This document shows, piece after piece, positions 47,085-60,080 of a stretch of 64,000 nucleotides of DNA (positions are counted from its first letter, which is position 1; each line of letters starts with the position of its first letter). The position numbers were made by a program, and so were the translations under genes. Location of the stretch: the NCBI GenBank assembly GCA_951230915.1, contig OX579639.1, positions 2,480,001 through 2,544,000 on the forward strand, given 5' to 3'. Source of the DNA: Antitrichia curtipendula. Its lineage: Eukaryota; Streptophyta; Bryopsida; Hypnales; Leucodontaceae. Under the pieces are notes generated by a model. The model was given only the letters and a program-made list of their open reading frames with translations, was not told the DNA's origin and did no database searches.

Positions 47085-49449
47085 TTGGAAAACCACGTCT
47101 CCTTTCAATGACAATTTGTTAGCGCTCGACCGGAGGGGGAGGAGGGCTTTGCATTGGCAAAAGCTACATCTGCAGTGAATGACAGAGCCTCTTGTTGTCA
47201 ATGACAAGTATAATGCAGTTGTGTTGTTATTGTGAATTTCTGTGAAGCTAGTTCACTAAGTGTAAATAGACAGCTTCAATGTGGGAATTTCTGCAGTGGT
47301 CTTGGTGTTTTAGCAATGTGCTAGAGCTAAATAACAGGTTTTCAGGAATTTGCAATGCTCTACGAAGAACGTTGGAATGGTGTAGTACATTTGTAAGGTT
47401 GTACAGTGTTTGGTGTGCTATCCACTCAAAAGACAGCCTGACATTCTCATGTGACTATATTTATAGTGTTTGGTGTGGTTGAGATGGAGTCTGACGTTGT
47501 AAGGCACTCTTGTTTTCTTAAATGTCAATAAAAGTGACTGATACCAAACTTATCGTAAGTTATATTGTGGGTGTTCAGTTGGAGTGAGTGAAAATTTGAT
47601 GTGGATCACAGAAATTATGTCAAGGAGGTTGTAGGTTGTAGCTTCCAAGGTGGTCAAAAGTGTCCTAGTAAATTTAAAGGCTGTAGCTTCCGAGGTGGTC
47701 AAAAGTGCCACACTAAAAATAAAGCACACTAAAAATAAAGGCTGTTGCTTCCGAGGTGGTCAAAAGTGTCACTGAATTTCATTGCGGTCCACAATGTATG
47801 GTATGTGTTGTGTATTTTCCACTTTCAATTGACTTCCTTAATTGAAGTAAAATCCCTAGTTTCTCAATATAAGGGAGAAGAATCCATTACCACCCAATCC
47901 TCATGTGCTAATGACATATATTCTAGTGCACAAATGTATAAGCCAATGGTACATGAGGACAAAATTGTAAAGTGAATATATACCTTAATTGTGATATGCA
48001 ATGAATTGTCCTATTAATGACTTTCACATAAACCATTAAAAGTAGTTGTTCATCCAAGAAACTTGATAATTTTTGGTTGACTACCTTGTTGATATGCCTC
48101 GTTCTTCCAAGGTTTTGTACTGAAGTTACACTCAAACATCTATAATCTCACTCTCTCTTCAATGACATTCAAGAATATCTTGCCCACTCACGACAATATT
48201 ATTGAATAGAGCACACTTGTCTTACATTCAAACTATTTGACCTATATTCAAACTATTTGACCTATATTATGACTGTCTTCCAGGCGATCACGTTAAGGGA
48301 GTTAAAGAGTGTTACAAGGTCTGTTGTGGTTGCGTTTGCGGACCAACAAGGTCTCTGTCGTGGATGTATTTGGACCAACTAGCAACAAGGCATCTGATGG
48401 GAACGTGGACAGTGCTGTGGAAGTGTGGAAAGCGCCGAGGGAGTGTGGAGGGGCGCTGTGGGAGCGAGGTATACACAAGGTACTGAGACAACATAATGTT
48501 GATTGGGCGCTTTGTCATTTCTATTTTGGAAACAAAGCACGTTCATTTCCATCGATGATATCAAATACTGTATCCCTAAAACCAGAGGGTCAATCTGACG
48601 AAAAAATATATTTGTCCAGTTTCCCAAAAGAATCCACAGTGACCAGTCAACAAGGCCAGCAAATCACCCCACCTAGTGAACCTTCCCAAAGGATGCATTC
48701 CATAGTTTCATATATAATAGAGTGGTAAAGTATGTACAATGCGGGACCACAAGCCAGCGTTCGGGAAAAACACGGGATGAAACTCCCTGGAGCACCAAAA
48801 CTTTTCTTTCGTACTATTCTTCGTTATACCTTCCGACTGACATCCCTACGAATAACTCTAACTGGGGTATCCTTTACGATTACTCCCTTATCTGACTCAA
48901 TGTAGAACATTACTGCATTTTGAAAGTCACAACTGTCTGCACCAGTCAAAAGTTAACAGCCAAGGCTTTGTTGTTGGTAAATCAACAACATGAATACCAC
49001 TTCCTTCTGAAGTTTCATCTTGGACCAAACTTCACGCCCCTGTGGTTTACACGTCAATGGAAAAATTCTCAGATATAAGGTAACTACACTTATTATTTCA
49101 TTGTCATGTTGGAAATGGAAAGAAGATTCCAGACTCCTCCACTTGTATTTTGGCTACGAATGCTTCAAAGTGCTCATTACAGGTGTGCCCACAATCGAAC
49201 CTGAACAACAATAAAACGCTGAAGCTCCAGTCTCAGAAAGACATAACAGATATGGCCTAACCTGCTCTTTATCTGGAGACGTTTCAAGAAACATTAATGA
49301 GAAATGAAACGGAACCAAAACAATAGAATCGGAACCAGCCTTCATTTCCAACAATCGTATAAAGAAAATTGCTCTTAGAGAGCCTCACAAATCACCCTAC
49401 GTGCCACTACAAGCCTTTCCAAGGTCAGCTCTAAACTTAACCCCGAGTT
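47085..49449. other. Intergenic between CREG-like gene and eIF3m
   Basis: Holds the two convergent 3' UTRs, a three-copy repeat of about 30 bp (47634-47770) and a tandem TATTCAAACTATTTGACC (about 48227-48267). An open frame of 139 codons at 48309-48728 has no recognisable domain and no splice or start context, so it is not called. Confidence 0.5.
47634..47770. repeat. Three-copy short repeat
   Basis: GTAGCTTCC(A/G)AGGTGGTCAAAAGTG-type units start at about 47634, 47679 and 47740, with variable ACTAAAAATAAAG spacers. Confidence 0.88.
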
Positions 49450-52400
49450 CTAGTAAACCGCAGCCTGAAGGCCTTGTGGGATGCCCCCTTGAGCATACTT
49501 TGCAGAAGTGATGACCCTGGATACATTGTTGATGTTTTCCTGTGCGCAACACACTTGCATGTCAGTAAACTTCCACTGTCGAGTGATGACTCTCACCAGT
49601 ATCTTCAACTGGAAAATTTGAAGACTAAAAAAGGACAAACCACCCGGTTCATCAGTTTCAAAAAAACCTAATTCCATAAACTGCTGAATTGAACAACAAA
49701 AAAAATCCGTCCAGAATGCAACAAATGTAGCCTGCGCAGGCCAGGTAACGTGCCAGCCTTGGACTGACGTGAGCCTAGCACACAAAAAGAAACGCTAACC
49801 TTCCAGTCAGCAAGCCCTCTCCGCAACTCTCGCCACTGTGAAGCTCCAAAAACCCTCTCAGAGCAGCGTCTGCAAAATTAAAAGAGTGTCAGTTTAGTAT
49901 TCTAACAGAAAAAGGATAACCTGAGTGATACAACATAATGATTATTGATTATTACAGAAAACAAATATTGCATCAAAAGATGGAAGGGATTCTTTCGATG
50001 ATACAGCCAATACAAACATAGCCAACAAACATTCCCGCTAATGGAACTGAAATCTTTACAACAAATCCTGCCTTCATTCTTCAAAAAATTTAATCTGCAA
50101 AGAAATTCATGCCTGCTGTGAGGGGGGAGAAATACATTGCTCTACAAATCAGATGCGTACCCAATAATGACAACTTGTCTAAGTTGATCCATCTTCGCTT
50201 CCAAAAGCTTTGCTGCAATACCCCTCACTATCCAGTACTCAACCTCGTCATCAGCAACCTAGCACAATAACAAACAGAAACAGAAACTTGGTCACATAAA
50301 AGAACCTGAACTCGCAATGAGTAGATTCTGAAGTTTCATCATGCTGGAATACAAAAATGTATTTAAAAGATTTGTTCAAAAGATACATACCGAACATGTC
50401 TATTGACGTCGCTGTCCGAAATGAAAAACAAACAAATGTGTCTACTAATATCACAAGCATACCTTTAGGGTATCCTGAATTACTGCATAAGAAATCTCTC
50501 CAGAGCTCGTGGTGGCAAGGCCCACAAGCGACAAAAGCCGCATCTTTGTGACGCATTCCTCGTGTACAAGCCCTGCATCCAAACGGAACTTGTTTGACAT
50601 ATGTATTCCGCTATGGATACCGAAAATGAAGCATAAACCGTGTTCATGATAACGTGAGAAAACGGCGAGTGAAGAATGCACACCGTAATTCTTCAAAGTA
50701 ACAGCATCTGCTGCCTGAAAATCGAGGTAGTCAGAAAGACGACCAGTCAAAAAGATCTCGAGCAATCGATACACGGATCCATACTTGGAATCTCTTTCCA
50801 GCTGTTTCACGGCTGGCATCTCCAATAGGTCACACTGTGAATCACAGACAGTAACATTACCTTCCCATTCATGGCCAATTATTGATAGTGACGATGGAAT
50901 ATTCAACACATCTTCATTCCCCGGAGAGACAACTATCTATGCAATGAAAAATGGTTTTAAACACAAAAAAATACAACAGTATTAAAATAAGAGAAATTTG
51001 AGACTTACAAGGTAAATGCTCTGATCACCAGACCGATGTTTCTGCAATTATACAAACAGGTAGCACGACTATAGCATTACAGACCAGTACTTGATAGAGG
51101 GTACAATGTGATTTGCAAAGGCAAGACAAAGAAAGTGGTTTCGAAGTTCCAACGATCGAGTTAAACCTGGAACATATCAGGGGTTTTGACAAATTCAATG
51201 ACAACCCTGACTGCTTCCTCTTTTGCTTCGTTGAGTGTGCTTGTATCCTCTTCAGCAAAGGTTTCCAGGTACTTCACAAGAAATGTATACGAGTCCTTTG
51301 CGTGCCTACAAAATCCAAGTTGTTCAGGATAACAATTAATCGAAAGATAGCTAGAGGAATCAGAATCGAAACAGGAATCATGGAATAGCTATTTTGGGGG
51401 GATTTGTAGGAGCAGTTGGAGTCAGTGCTGGCACTCTCCATTTCTCAAGATCGTTCATTTCGAGCAGATTTGATAGAACCATACCCTTTTTGATCCTTCA
51501 GAATATTTGTTGCAGACAAGAAAATATCGCGCTTGTCACTCTGACTGACATTCCACTCGAGTAAGAATGAATCCAGGCGCTTGAAAGTAGGTATGACAAG
51601 TTCCGTCGCTTTCCCAACGACAGCAAGCTTCAGCACTCTCTTGAAGATCAGAAACCGCCCATAGGGATTCTCTAGCACATTATACAAATGAAACAAGCTG
51701 CAATTCCCACAAAGAACACTCTGGTTACAGCAGCACAAAGCTAAGTAGAAAAAAATAGGATCACAATCGCATGTTTCGCAAGCATCTTTAAAAGCTTCCT
51801 CAAATGCAGCATAACATTTCTGTTCATAAGCTACCTACGATTGCAACCTCATGTCTATCTTCAACAGAATGAGTGTTCAAGATTATATCAAAACTAAGAC
51901 TGAAAGTCCCTTGTCATCTCGTATCAATTTCAAACAATCACACCCCTGGCTACAACAGTGCTAGGACACTATACTCAACAATTACATCATGCATCATTTC
52001 CAAAAGCAACGAAGGACTTGATGAAAGCATACATCTTGAGTCGACTCACTGGCTTGTCAATAGGCTGGACAGTGAGCTTGTTGGCTATTTGATCCGCCAT
52101 TGCCAATGCGTCATCTGGACTCTGTGCCTTTGAGACCAGGTTCGAAATGACTGTAAAAATACACTCCACATCTACAGCGGAAGGGGAGAATCTTATAAGC
52201 ATCACATCAAGTATAAGTCAACACGAAATATGAGGATCCATACAGTTGTCAACTATCACATAAGTTACCAACAATCCTAGAGAATTACGTTGGGCCGTGC
52301 AGATGAAAAAAAAAACAATGAATTATCAAGATACTAATGAACAAAACTCAAGACCGAAGTCCTATTATGTATAACCTAGACATAAAAAGGTACTCCGTAT

Positions 52401-53311
52401 TAAATTTCTTATAATTTCAAAATTTTCAAAAAAAATTGGTACACACTGCCATTGATATGATTATTTTAGGTCAAACACCTACAGAAAATCGGAGAAACTA
52501 CAAGACATCAAAAATGCATAATCTTAAAGAGGAGGGTAAGTTGCAATGAGGTATCCTACAATACGCTCTTCATACAGAATTTAGGTCTGAATTTGGAAAT
52601 CCAATAAGTGGACATGCTATGCAATGCAGTTCGGAACTCGACCCAAAGAGCTTGCAAATACTCCATACTTCGATTTTAAAAATGAAGCAAAACCTAGATT
52701 TCATGTCCTTAGCTGAGCCAACAAGACAAGAGAACTCGAGATTGGGAATGCACAGTAAACATGAATTGGTCCTCAACGAGCTTAAATACAGAGAATCACT
52801 CAGATAAGTCAAAATACAGAGTAACATCCAGGATTGCATCAAGTACCTTTCTCCGGCGCATTTGCAAGCACTAGGTCGGCAGATGTGAGCAACAAGTTCA
52901 CAAGATCCCGGAACCGTCCCTCAATCAGGTACAATTCAGCTTCCTTGCAGAATTGTGCAACTGCTGGCTCCGCAATCTGCACACGAGACACGAGCAACGC
53001 GAATTGAATTCAACCGCCATGCTCACTGTACGCATTACCAACCTCTCTCCCTAGACGACGACATCATCGCACTACCTCACATTCAATTGCTCAAGTCCCT
53101 GCTCTCTCAAAAACTGTCTACACTAAGACTCGAATTTCTTTCTATTTACATCCCAAATGCAGCTTAAAGAAAGCTGCATTTGAACGGGAATAAGAGGAAG
53201 AAGGTAGAGAGCACTCACGTCGGGGCCACCTTGCGACCATGCAAGATCCGCAATGGCGCCGGCCACGGCCATCGTTGGGTCTTCCTCCGTGGTCTCCACC
53301 AAAGTCGCCAT
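49450..53311 (-). CDS. EIF3M: Translation initiation factor eIF3 subunit m
   Basis: Ten core exons on the minus strand: 53311-53219, 52976-52847, 52171-52033, 51697-51485, 51305-51167, 50834-50684, 50572-50463, 50258-50161, 49869-49800 and 49539-49450. They give 410 aa, every phase matching. eIF3m is a PCI-domain subunit of the eIF3 complex that recruits 40S to mRNA. Signatures: FCKEAELYLIEGRFRDLVNL, RLKILFHLYNVLENPYGRF, HAKDSYTFLVKYLETFAEED, CDLLEMPAVKQLE, the PCI winged-helix region LVHEECVTKMRLLSLVGLA, and VEYWIVRGIAAKLLEAKMDQ with QVVIIGRCSERVFG. The start ATG at 53311 was chosen because the codon 9 bases upstream is GTG. A 33-nt candidate cassette exon (51041-51009) lies in intron 5 in phase 0 and would add 11 residues. 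Family assignment is firm. Confidence 0.95.
51009..51041 (-). other. Candidate 33-nt in-frame cassette exon of eIF3m
   Basis: On the minus strand, AATTGCAG precedes and GTAAGT follows a 33-nt open block encoding KHRSGDQSIYL, phase 0 on both sides. Flanking exons join perfectly without it (MFQ to CDLLEMP, as in the family). It may therefore be an optional microexon, or chance. Confidence 0.4.
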
Positions 53312-53570
53312 CGTCGCCACCGCTACCCCCTGACTACACCTAAATTCGGAGGAACCTAAAATCGCTATAACCCTGAAACAGAGGTTGAGGCAAGTGCCTC
53401 GGTGAGGAACTGGGAGATTGGTTTAGGGCTTGCGATGATTTGAGATCAGCGCAAGGGTACTGTATACGGTATTGGATCTTTCGTAAGGACAGAGCCTATG
53501 ACCATGTCGAACCTCAGAATCCTTTATATTGAATGGCCCATTTTTCCATGAAGGTAGACCGGCCCATCTT
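53312..53570 (-). promoter_or_regulatory. eIF3m promoter with Site II elements
   Basis: Reading toward the gene, two TGGGCC elements (complement of GGCCCA at 53535-53540 and 53561-53566) stand about 225-255 bp upstream of the ATG. A GCCCTAAACC telo-box-like motif lies near 53424-53433. This is the same pairing seen at TAF7/RPB10. Confidence 0.65.
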
Positions 53571-55689
53571 GCCTAATTCAGCCATCTTACTTTTGGCCTC
53601 AAAATCCATTCAAAAAAACAACATCCAAATCCATTTATTTTCTCACAAGTTCATTGCATTAACCCCAAAGTATCACAGAAGATAAAAAGTGTCCTCGAGT
53701 TTTTTTAAGTGTAGAAATTGTAAAGATGGAAGAGTCAATCGGGAAATTGTCTAGCAAAGGACTTGTAGATCTACAAGAGAGATTCAAACTAACATGTTGT
53801 CCTCAATGATCGGATAACTCCTTCATTTTCAATAGTCAATTGAGTTTTAGGGCCTTCCGAAACCAGGGCTCTAAGCTTGCCAATGTACACTTTAGGGTTG
53901 ACGTCACCTAGGAAACAACCGGGTTGGGGAGAGCATGTGCCCGGAGAATGACCGTTGGCAAGAGTAACCGTAGAGGGTGAGGTGGCAGCGGAATGAGAGT
54001 TTTAGGTGCAAAGAATTTTCCATTGCTTGAATCCTTTTCGAGAGAGACGGCTACCTCAGATTCGTATCTTGCCAAAGTTGTGGAAGTAGTGGGACACATG
54101 ATAGAGCAATTGCCATAGGATTAGAATAGTCGTTTGTATCATTAGAATTTGGAGTCTGGTGTTTTTGCACAAAAATGCCACAATCAGGGCCAGGATTGTC
54201 AAGCCAATTCCACCACGATGCTTGGCCAAAGGATTGTGCCTCTAATTGTAATGAGAGCTTAGCGCTCACTAACAAAAAGGTAGAGGACAAGTAGTAGGGG
54301 GACAACAAATTTTGAAGTCGTGGGGTGGAATGAGTACAAGAAGGGGGGCTGCAAAGGAACTTGAGAAAATTCGCTACTTACAAATGCCTCCAAAATTTGT
54401 TGTGGCAATGGATTCCAGATGAAGAGCACTACTTTGTGATTTGCCAAAGTACTTAGAGAGCACAACAGATATCATTGACAATTGGCTTGTTGAGCGGAGG
54501 TGCAGCACACAACAAAGAAAGAAAATTCTCAATTGTTTGGACATCAATTATTTGCGGAACCTTCCCATAGTTGGAAAGAGATGATCTTGGCCATTGAACC
54601 CTGCCAATTGCAATTTCAAGTACTACTTTTGAGCACAAGCAATTCAAGTTCTTTGCTAGAGGGAACGAACTACATTTTTGCAATACATTGATGCCTTGAT
54701 TTGAGAATTGAGGCTTGACAACGTCGTCCCAAATGAAAGTGAAGGAGGCTAGAAGGGTTGTTGCAAAGTTACGACTTACATTACGGAGCTTGGTCGCGCA
54801 ACGTCGGGTGAAGAAGAAAATTCTGGAGGTGGCAAGAGAAAATGCTAGCGGAGCCACGAAGCAGTAGACAATTGTGGCAATTCCGGAGGTAGACCCATAT
54901 TTGCAACAAATAAAAAGCAACTATGGTCCACGGTGGTATGTAGTGTCTGATTTTGACAACTTCAAACACTCCACTACCACAACCACAACAAACAGAGGGA
55001 GTCCCACATACCACGATGATCCAAATCTCGAATTTGCAAAGGAATATACCAATGGAGAGGGATTGGGGTTGCAGAAGGAATACACATCTTCTTCCTCTGG
55101 ACCTTACACGATGTAGCGACGAGGGAAGTGGAAGTCTGTGAGGCTACGGAGGGGCCCGATGCAAAGTCAACCGAGGAGAAAATGTACAAAAGACTACAAA
55201 GGGGCGGGAGAAAGGTAGATTCAAGTCAAAGGAGAGACTTGGAATTTTGGAGACACCATCTAGTTAGGTGGCGCCAACCATTGGCTTGGCGAACCAGGCC
55301 TCGCCACCAATTTTGAGGCAAAGTGCACAGAGGGCAAGAGTAGTTCACAGCTTGATGGATGCACTTGATAGTGCTGCTGCAGCTCATGGAGCACATTGCC
55401 TCACTAGATTACAGGGTACTAAAAGTGACAACAATAGCACTAAGCAACAAAAATCTCCTTTGGCAATGCAATTAGGAAGAATTTCACTTAATCCATGTGA
55501 TTGCAAGGAGGCACTAAAGACAACAAGATGCAACATCGACAACAAAAAGACTCCTAAGAAGCAATGACTCTTTAGGCTAGTACATTTTGTGCGAGAGTGA
55601 CGACTGCTTCCATGAACAACACTCTACTTTGGAGCTTGATAGTTTGGGTGACTAGGAAGATGCCTAAAATATTTTGAAGAGCCACTTCG
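53571..55689. other. Unassigned region
   Basis: Contains a 155-codon open frame on the minus strand (54453-54920) and a 99-codon one on the plus strand (55268-55567), neither with a recognisable domain. Around 55268-55312 a GGTGGCGCCA...TTGGCGAACC...CTCGCCACC stretch is GC-rich and partly self-complementary. It is likely old transposon DNA. Confidence 0.4.
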
Positions 55690-57512
55690 CTATGATAGTT
55701 TTTTTTGTTAGATGGTCGATCAATAATATCCCAAGTCCTATTTTTCAATATCAATGGAGTTGATTTCACTCTGGATTGTTGTACGCCATTCCTCTTATTG
55801 ATTTGCAGTATAAAAATCCTATGGTTCTTCAGCCAAATAGGATACTAAGGTCCAAAAATCTTTCGTTCTAACTGAAAGCATCCTATGTCGGCTAGAGTAT
55901 CATCAAATTGATTGGTTGGCTTATCGGTCTACTAGGAGAGGTTGTATGGTGTGTTGAGGAGAGGTTGATGTTTCATCTAATTCAGTTTGTGAGCTTTCAT
56001 TACACGTTTTATGAGGTACCCTGCTGTCTGTAGCTTGATGTGTGCTATCGTAGTTATCAATGCTAGGAAAGGATTGAGTTATCTCATCATAATGCATGGG
56101 TTGATTTTCTGAGCTGGGTAGATTCGTTTGAGTCCATTCTAATTTTGATCTTTGAAGGTTGTCGAGGTCTATGTCTATTGTTTGTCTATCATAAAGAAAC
56201 ATGAGTATATTTTGAATTGATTTGGTGGAACCCAAGTGTTGATATCATACTTTACTTTTGTCAAATATGACGTCACGGTTGATCAGGACTTTCTGTCTAG
56301 TGGGATCGTACAATTTGCAGACTTTGGTCTTGGTGTTGAATTCTAGAAACAAGCACTTTATAGTCTTGTTATCTAATTTTCTTTTAGTACATGGACATAA
56401 GCAAGGCATTCAAAATTTTTGAGAATTGTGATATTGGGAATTATACATGAGTATCTCGGCTTTGGAGTCTCTCTTGAGTTCGCCCTAGTGGGACTTTGAT
56501 TCACCAAATAAGTTGCATGAGCTACAACTTTTGACTAGAGACTTGTAGGTAAATTGCATTCATGAGAGATGCTCTGTTCTCTTTCCATGATGGTTCAATT
56601 CCTTCTCTTGGAGACTCCGTTTTGTTGCAAGGTGTTGGCTTCAGTCAATTCTCGATAAATGCCACTTTCTATGCAAATGTTTATGAATTCTTGTGACATG
56701 TACTCTCCTTCTCTATCAATACAAAGTACATGTACTTTGTTCCATGTTTTGCTTTCTATTTTATTTTTGAAACTATGAAACTTGAATATTGTTTCACTTT
56801 TGTATTTAATGAAATAAGTCCAGCTTTCGCAGGAATAGTCGTCCATAAAGACTAATGCATACCTGGACCCTCATAATGATTCTTGTTGGATTGGGCCCAT
56901 GATATTGGAATGTATCCGTTGTCATGGTATACTTGATCTGGTGTTAGATTTTGGGGAAAAGCGTTCCCTACTTTGCCAACCAGCCAAACAACATGAACAT
57001 ACTCTTCTCTTGAAATCAATCTTTGGCAGTCTATGTACATTTGTTGTTTTCGACAAATGATGTAGTCTTGAAAAACTCAGGTAGCCAAGATGGTGGTGCC
57101 ACAACATTGTCGGATTGTTGTCTTTAGTCGAAAGTGTCGTCATCTAGTTTAGGAAGTAATATTATCCATTGGATGGATCCCTTCAACCGGAGGCAGATAT
57201 ATTATCTTCATCGTTGAGAACCCAACGTTGTTGTTGTGGGAATATTACTCTATTGCCTAATTAAGCTATAGCTCCTATAATAATGAGATTTTTTGTATAT
57301 TCAGCATATATATAATAGACTTTAACTTTATTGCTCCATTTTTGGTTTGAACAGTAGATGTACCGCTCCCTCTCACGGGATGAAACTCTTCACCTCCAGT
57401 TTTGATCTTACGGATCTCTTCTACGGAGGTGGTGGGGTAGTCGTCTAGTTTATATAAATTAGATGCAATGTAACTTGACGCTCCACTATCTAGATATCAA
57501 GGCCCATTGCCC
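55690..57512 (-). pseudogene. Ty1-copia retrotransposon pol remnant
   Basis: Reading the minus strand from 57512: an aspartic protease start YLDSGASSYIASNLYKLDDY (about 57490), a GAG-preintegrase zinc region LWHHHLGYLSFSRLHHLSKT with CSCCLAGWQSRERF (about 57100-56950), integrase core MDDYSCESWTYFIKYKSE and GEYMSQEFINICIESGI with TLQQNGVSKRRN (56846-56600), the VLINRDVIFDKSKV linker motif (about 56280) and the first part of reverse transcriptase, LKNRTWDIIDRPSNKK (about 55715). Several frameshifts and stops interrupt it. Everything after the start of RT is gone, including its catalytic motif and RNase H. Upstream gag may continue beyond the element at 57513-58588. No LTR was identified. Confidence 0.85.
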
Positions 57513-58588
57513 CACTACACTAAAATTGGTAAATAGTGTTGGCAACACTAATTGTCCCACCTAACACTAATTGTGATTTTCAAGGTTAGTGTTAGATCAT
57601 TATTTACCCATTCTAACACTATTTGAGCTCTATAGTAAAATTTGGTCATTTCTAGGGAAGGACCACAGTTTGACGGCGGGAGTTAAGAGCTTCCCCACTT
57701 CAGCTCTCGAAACAAGCTCAAAACGGCAAATGGTCGGGCGAAGCCTGGGGAAGGGCCCCATGGTAGGCGAAAACAAACTGGGCTCACCACATTTTAACGA
57801 ATACATGGCCAAATGGTGGAGCTTTATTGCAGCTAACCATATGGTCAAATTGTGCTTTTCACCTTGTTCCCAAGGTAAAGACCTGAAGCTGACCTCCAAT
57901 TAGTCACTCCTAGCTTGCTAATCCTAGGACCCAAGTATTACAAGTTGTAAAAAAATGAAATAATGTCACTGTTATTTCACACAACACCTTACAAAATCTA
58001 TTGACAATGTATGTAATTTACGGCATTGGCATACCTTATATTTTGAGAGGGTGAAGAGGTGGTTTTATAAAGAAACTCATTGTCCATTATGGATTCTCAA
58101 AGAATATGGGATAAATTGAAGATGAAACCTTGATCACTCATTGTCAAAACTTAGGAATTGTGTTGAGCTCCTAGTAATTTCAATTTGCATATACCATATT
58201 GATTGTTCAACATCCTACCACTTCACATACATATAAAGATATACTATTATCAATAGAAAAATCGACTTAGGTTGTAAATTCGTCTGAAAGCTCTATAGAC
58301 CTGTTTTCATGAATTGAAAGTTGATTTTCATAATTTACAATCTTGAAATACAATTCTTACAATTAATATTTTATCAACGAAACTTTCACAGGGCATATAC
58401 CCTACTTGGCGAGCCTATTTGGCGCATTTGCCGCCACAAAAGAAGTTGGCGTGCCCATTTGTCAGCCGTAGCAATGCTCTAAATGCTCCAACACTATTTA
58501 CACATGAATTGGTAAATAGTGTCGGGGGTAAAAAACAAGGAGCAACACTAATTGTCACCCAACACTATTTACCAGTTTTAGTGTAGTA
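57513..58588. mobile_element. CACTA-like non-autonomous element inserted in the copia remnant
   Basis: The left end CACTACACTAAAATTGGTAA and the inverted right end TACTACACTAAAACTGGTAA form a terminal repeat of about 30 bp with two mismatches. Subterminal GGTAAATAGTGT and AACACTAATTG motifs recur on both ends, as in CACTA elements. It splits the copia sequence just upstream of the protease active site. A clear 3-bp target duplication is not seen (CCC left, GTA right). The interior holds a compositionally different block (57640-57910) with a 104-codon frame of unknown origin. Confidence 0.75.
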
Positions 58589-59761
58589 GTATGGATTGTA
58601 CCACTCATAATCTAATTGTGAGTCCAAAATTTCAGCAGAGTTGGCCTACCCTGTGGTCTTCGATGCTTCTTGATCTTGATAGATGTATGGATTTCAAAGT
58701 AGTCTACAATCTTAGGCGAGGTGCTCTGTGTGAGCGATTATTTACCCACCCTTGGTAAATAGCCGAGTACAACTAGGTTCTTGTGTTTGGATGAGATTTT
58801 CTCCTATTGGGTGCCTAAATGTCGGTCCATTGTGCCTTCCAAGCAATGGATCTTTTCTAAGTCCTAAACATGTAAAACATACAAAACAACCAAGAGATCT
58901 AAGCTAAATCACAAGCTTTTCTCTAACCGATTCAATCTACCTAGGCCGCTGTGGTTTCTGAGTCTAAGTGGTTATAGTCTAAATTTAGAAACTCTAAGTT
59001 AAAGTTCAAATCATGCCATTTCTAAAAACATAAAATTCGAAGTGATTCGACCTTTCTATCAAAAGTTATGACCGGATGAAGTTTAGTCCTTAGAAGGCTA
59101 TTGAAACTTCATCCACTTTTTTCCACCCTTTAACTATTCCAATTGATTTGGAGATTTTGGAATTAGTCTTAGATTAATCACTTCTATTCATGTTCCAAAT
59201 TTGGGCTTGGTTGGACAACTTTCAATTGACTTCATCTAGTTCTTGACTCAAACTTCATCCTTCTATAACTACTAGAGTTTTGGATATTTTCTTGAGATTG
59301 AAGTAGTTATGAACTCTTCTAAGTTACTTCTATCTAGTTCTAATTTTCACTTTCTTCTTGGTTGTCTTTTGAGAGGTTCTATTCTACTTCCTACCTTGTT
59401 CTTTAAAGTTAAGGACTTCTCCTACTAATTTACTATTTTTAGACCTTGAAATTTGGTTCTTTGTAGAATCTAAAATTACCTATCTAGATTGCTAAAGTAC
59501 TTTAAATTAGGACCTACCTAGTGAAAGTTATGAGTGGATGAAGTTGGACCACTAATCAGTACTACAAAACTTCATCCACTATTTTCTACCAATCTATAAT
59601 TCAAATTTAACTTTAGTTTTCACTTTTTGACTTTTGGATTTTTAACCCTATCCAATTTTCCATTCTTGTTCCTTGTGGATGAAATTGACTAATTTTCATC
59701 CATAATGACCTCTAAACTTCATACGGTAATATCTTTCTCAATTTGACTCTGATTTTAGTCT
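58589..59761. other. Flank of copia remnant and unassigned AT-rich DNA
   Basis: 58589-58790 may be decayed gag on the minus strand (a basic stretch IKIKKHRRPQGRP is readable). The rest shows no gene. A self-similar GGATGAAGTT(T/G)-containing block appears near 59070-59110 and 59525-59580. Confidence 0.4.
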
Positions 59762-59929
59762 CACTACTAGAAAACATGACCAAAACAACAAAAAAAGGAA
59801 CTAATTTATGCTGTTTGGGACAGTAGAATGACCACTTTTCAAGTTTGTGTAAAAATCAATAGAATGGCGCCTAGTTTCTGTTGATTTGAATAGTGCAATG
59901 ACCAAATCAACAGTTTTGTGTTGAATTTA

Positions 59930-60008
59930 GAATCTTTTTGGAATCTTTTGGATTCTTTTGAATTCTTTTTGGATTCTTTTGAATTCTTTTGGATTCTTTT
60001 GGAATCTT
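59930..60008. repeat. GGATTCTTTT microsatellite
   Basis: About seven units of GATTCTTTTG/GAATCTTTTT with 10-12 bp period, inside the CACTA element. Confidence 0.9.
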
Positions 60009-60080
60009 AAATTTCCAAACCAATTACATCTATTAGTCATGGTTTTTCTAAAAACTTTATCATTCAAAATTCAGTGATTT

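Noticed and set aside
48309..48728. 139-codon plus-strand open frame
   Set aside because: No recognisable domain, no flanking splice logic, and it lies in the spacer between two convergent genes.
54453..54920. 155-codon minus-strand open frame
   Set aside because: Composition and content resemble no protein family; the surroundings look like old transposon DNA.
57589..57903. 104-codon open frame inside the CACTA-like element
   Set aside because: No homology recognised. Mentioned as possible captured DNA but not called as a gene.
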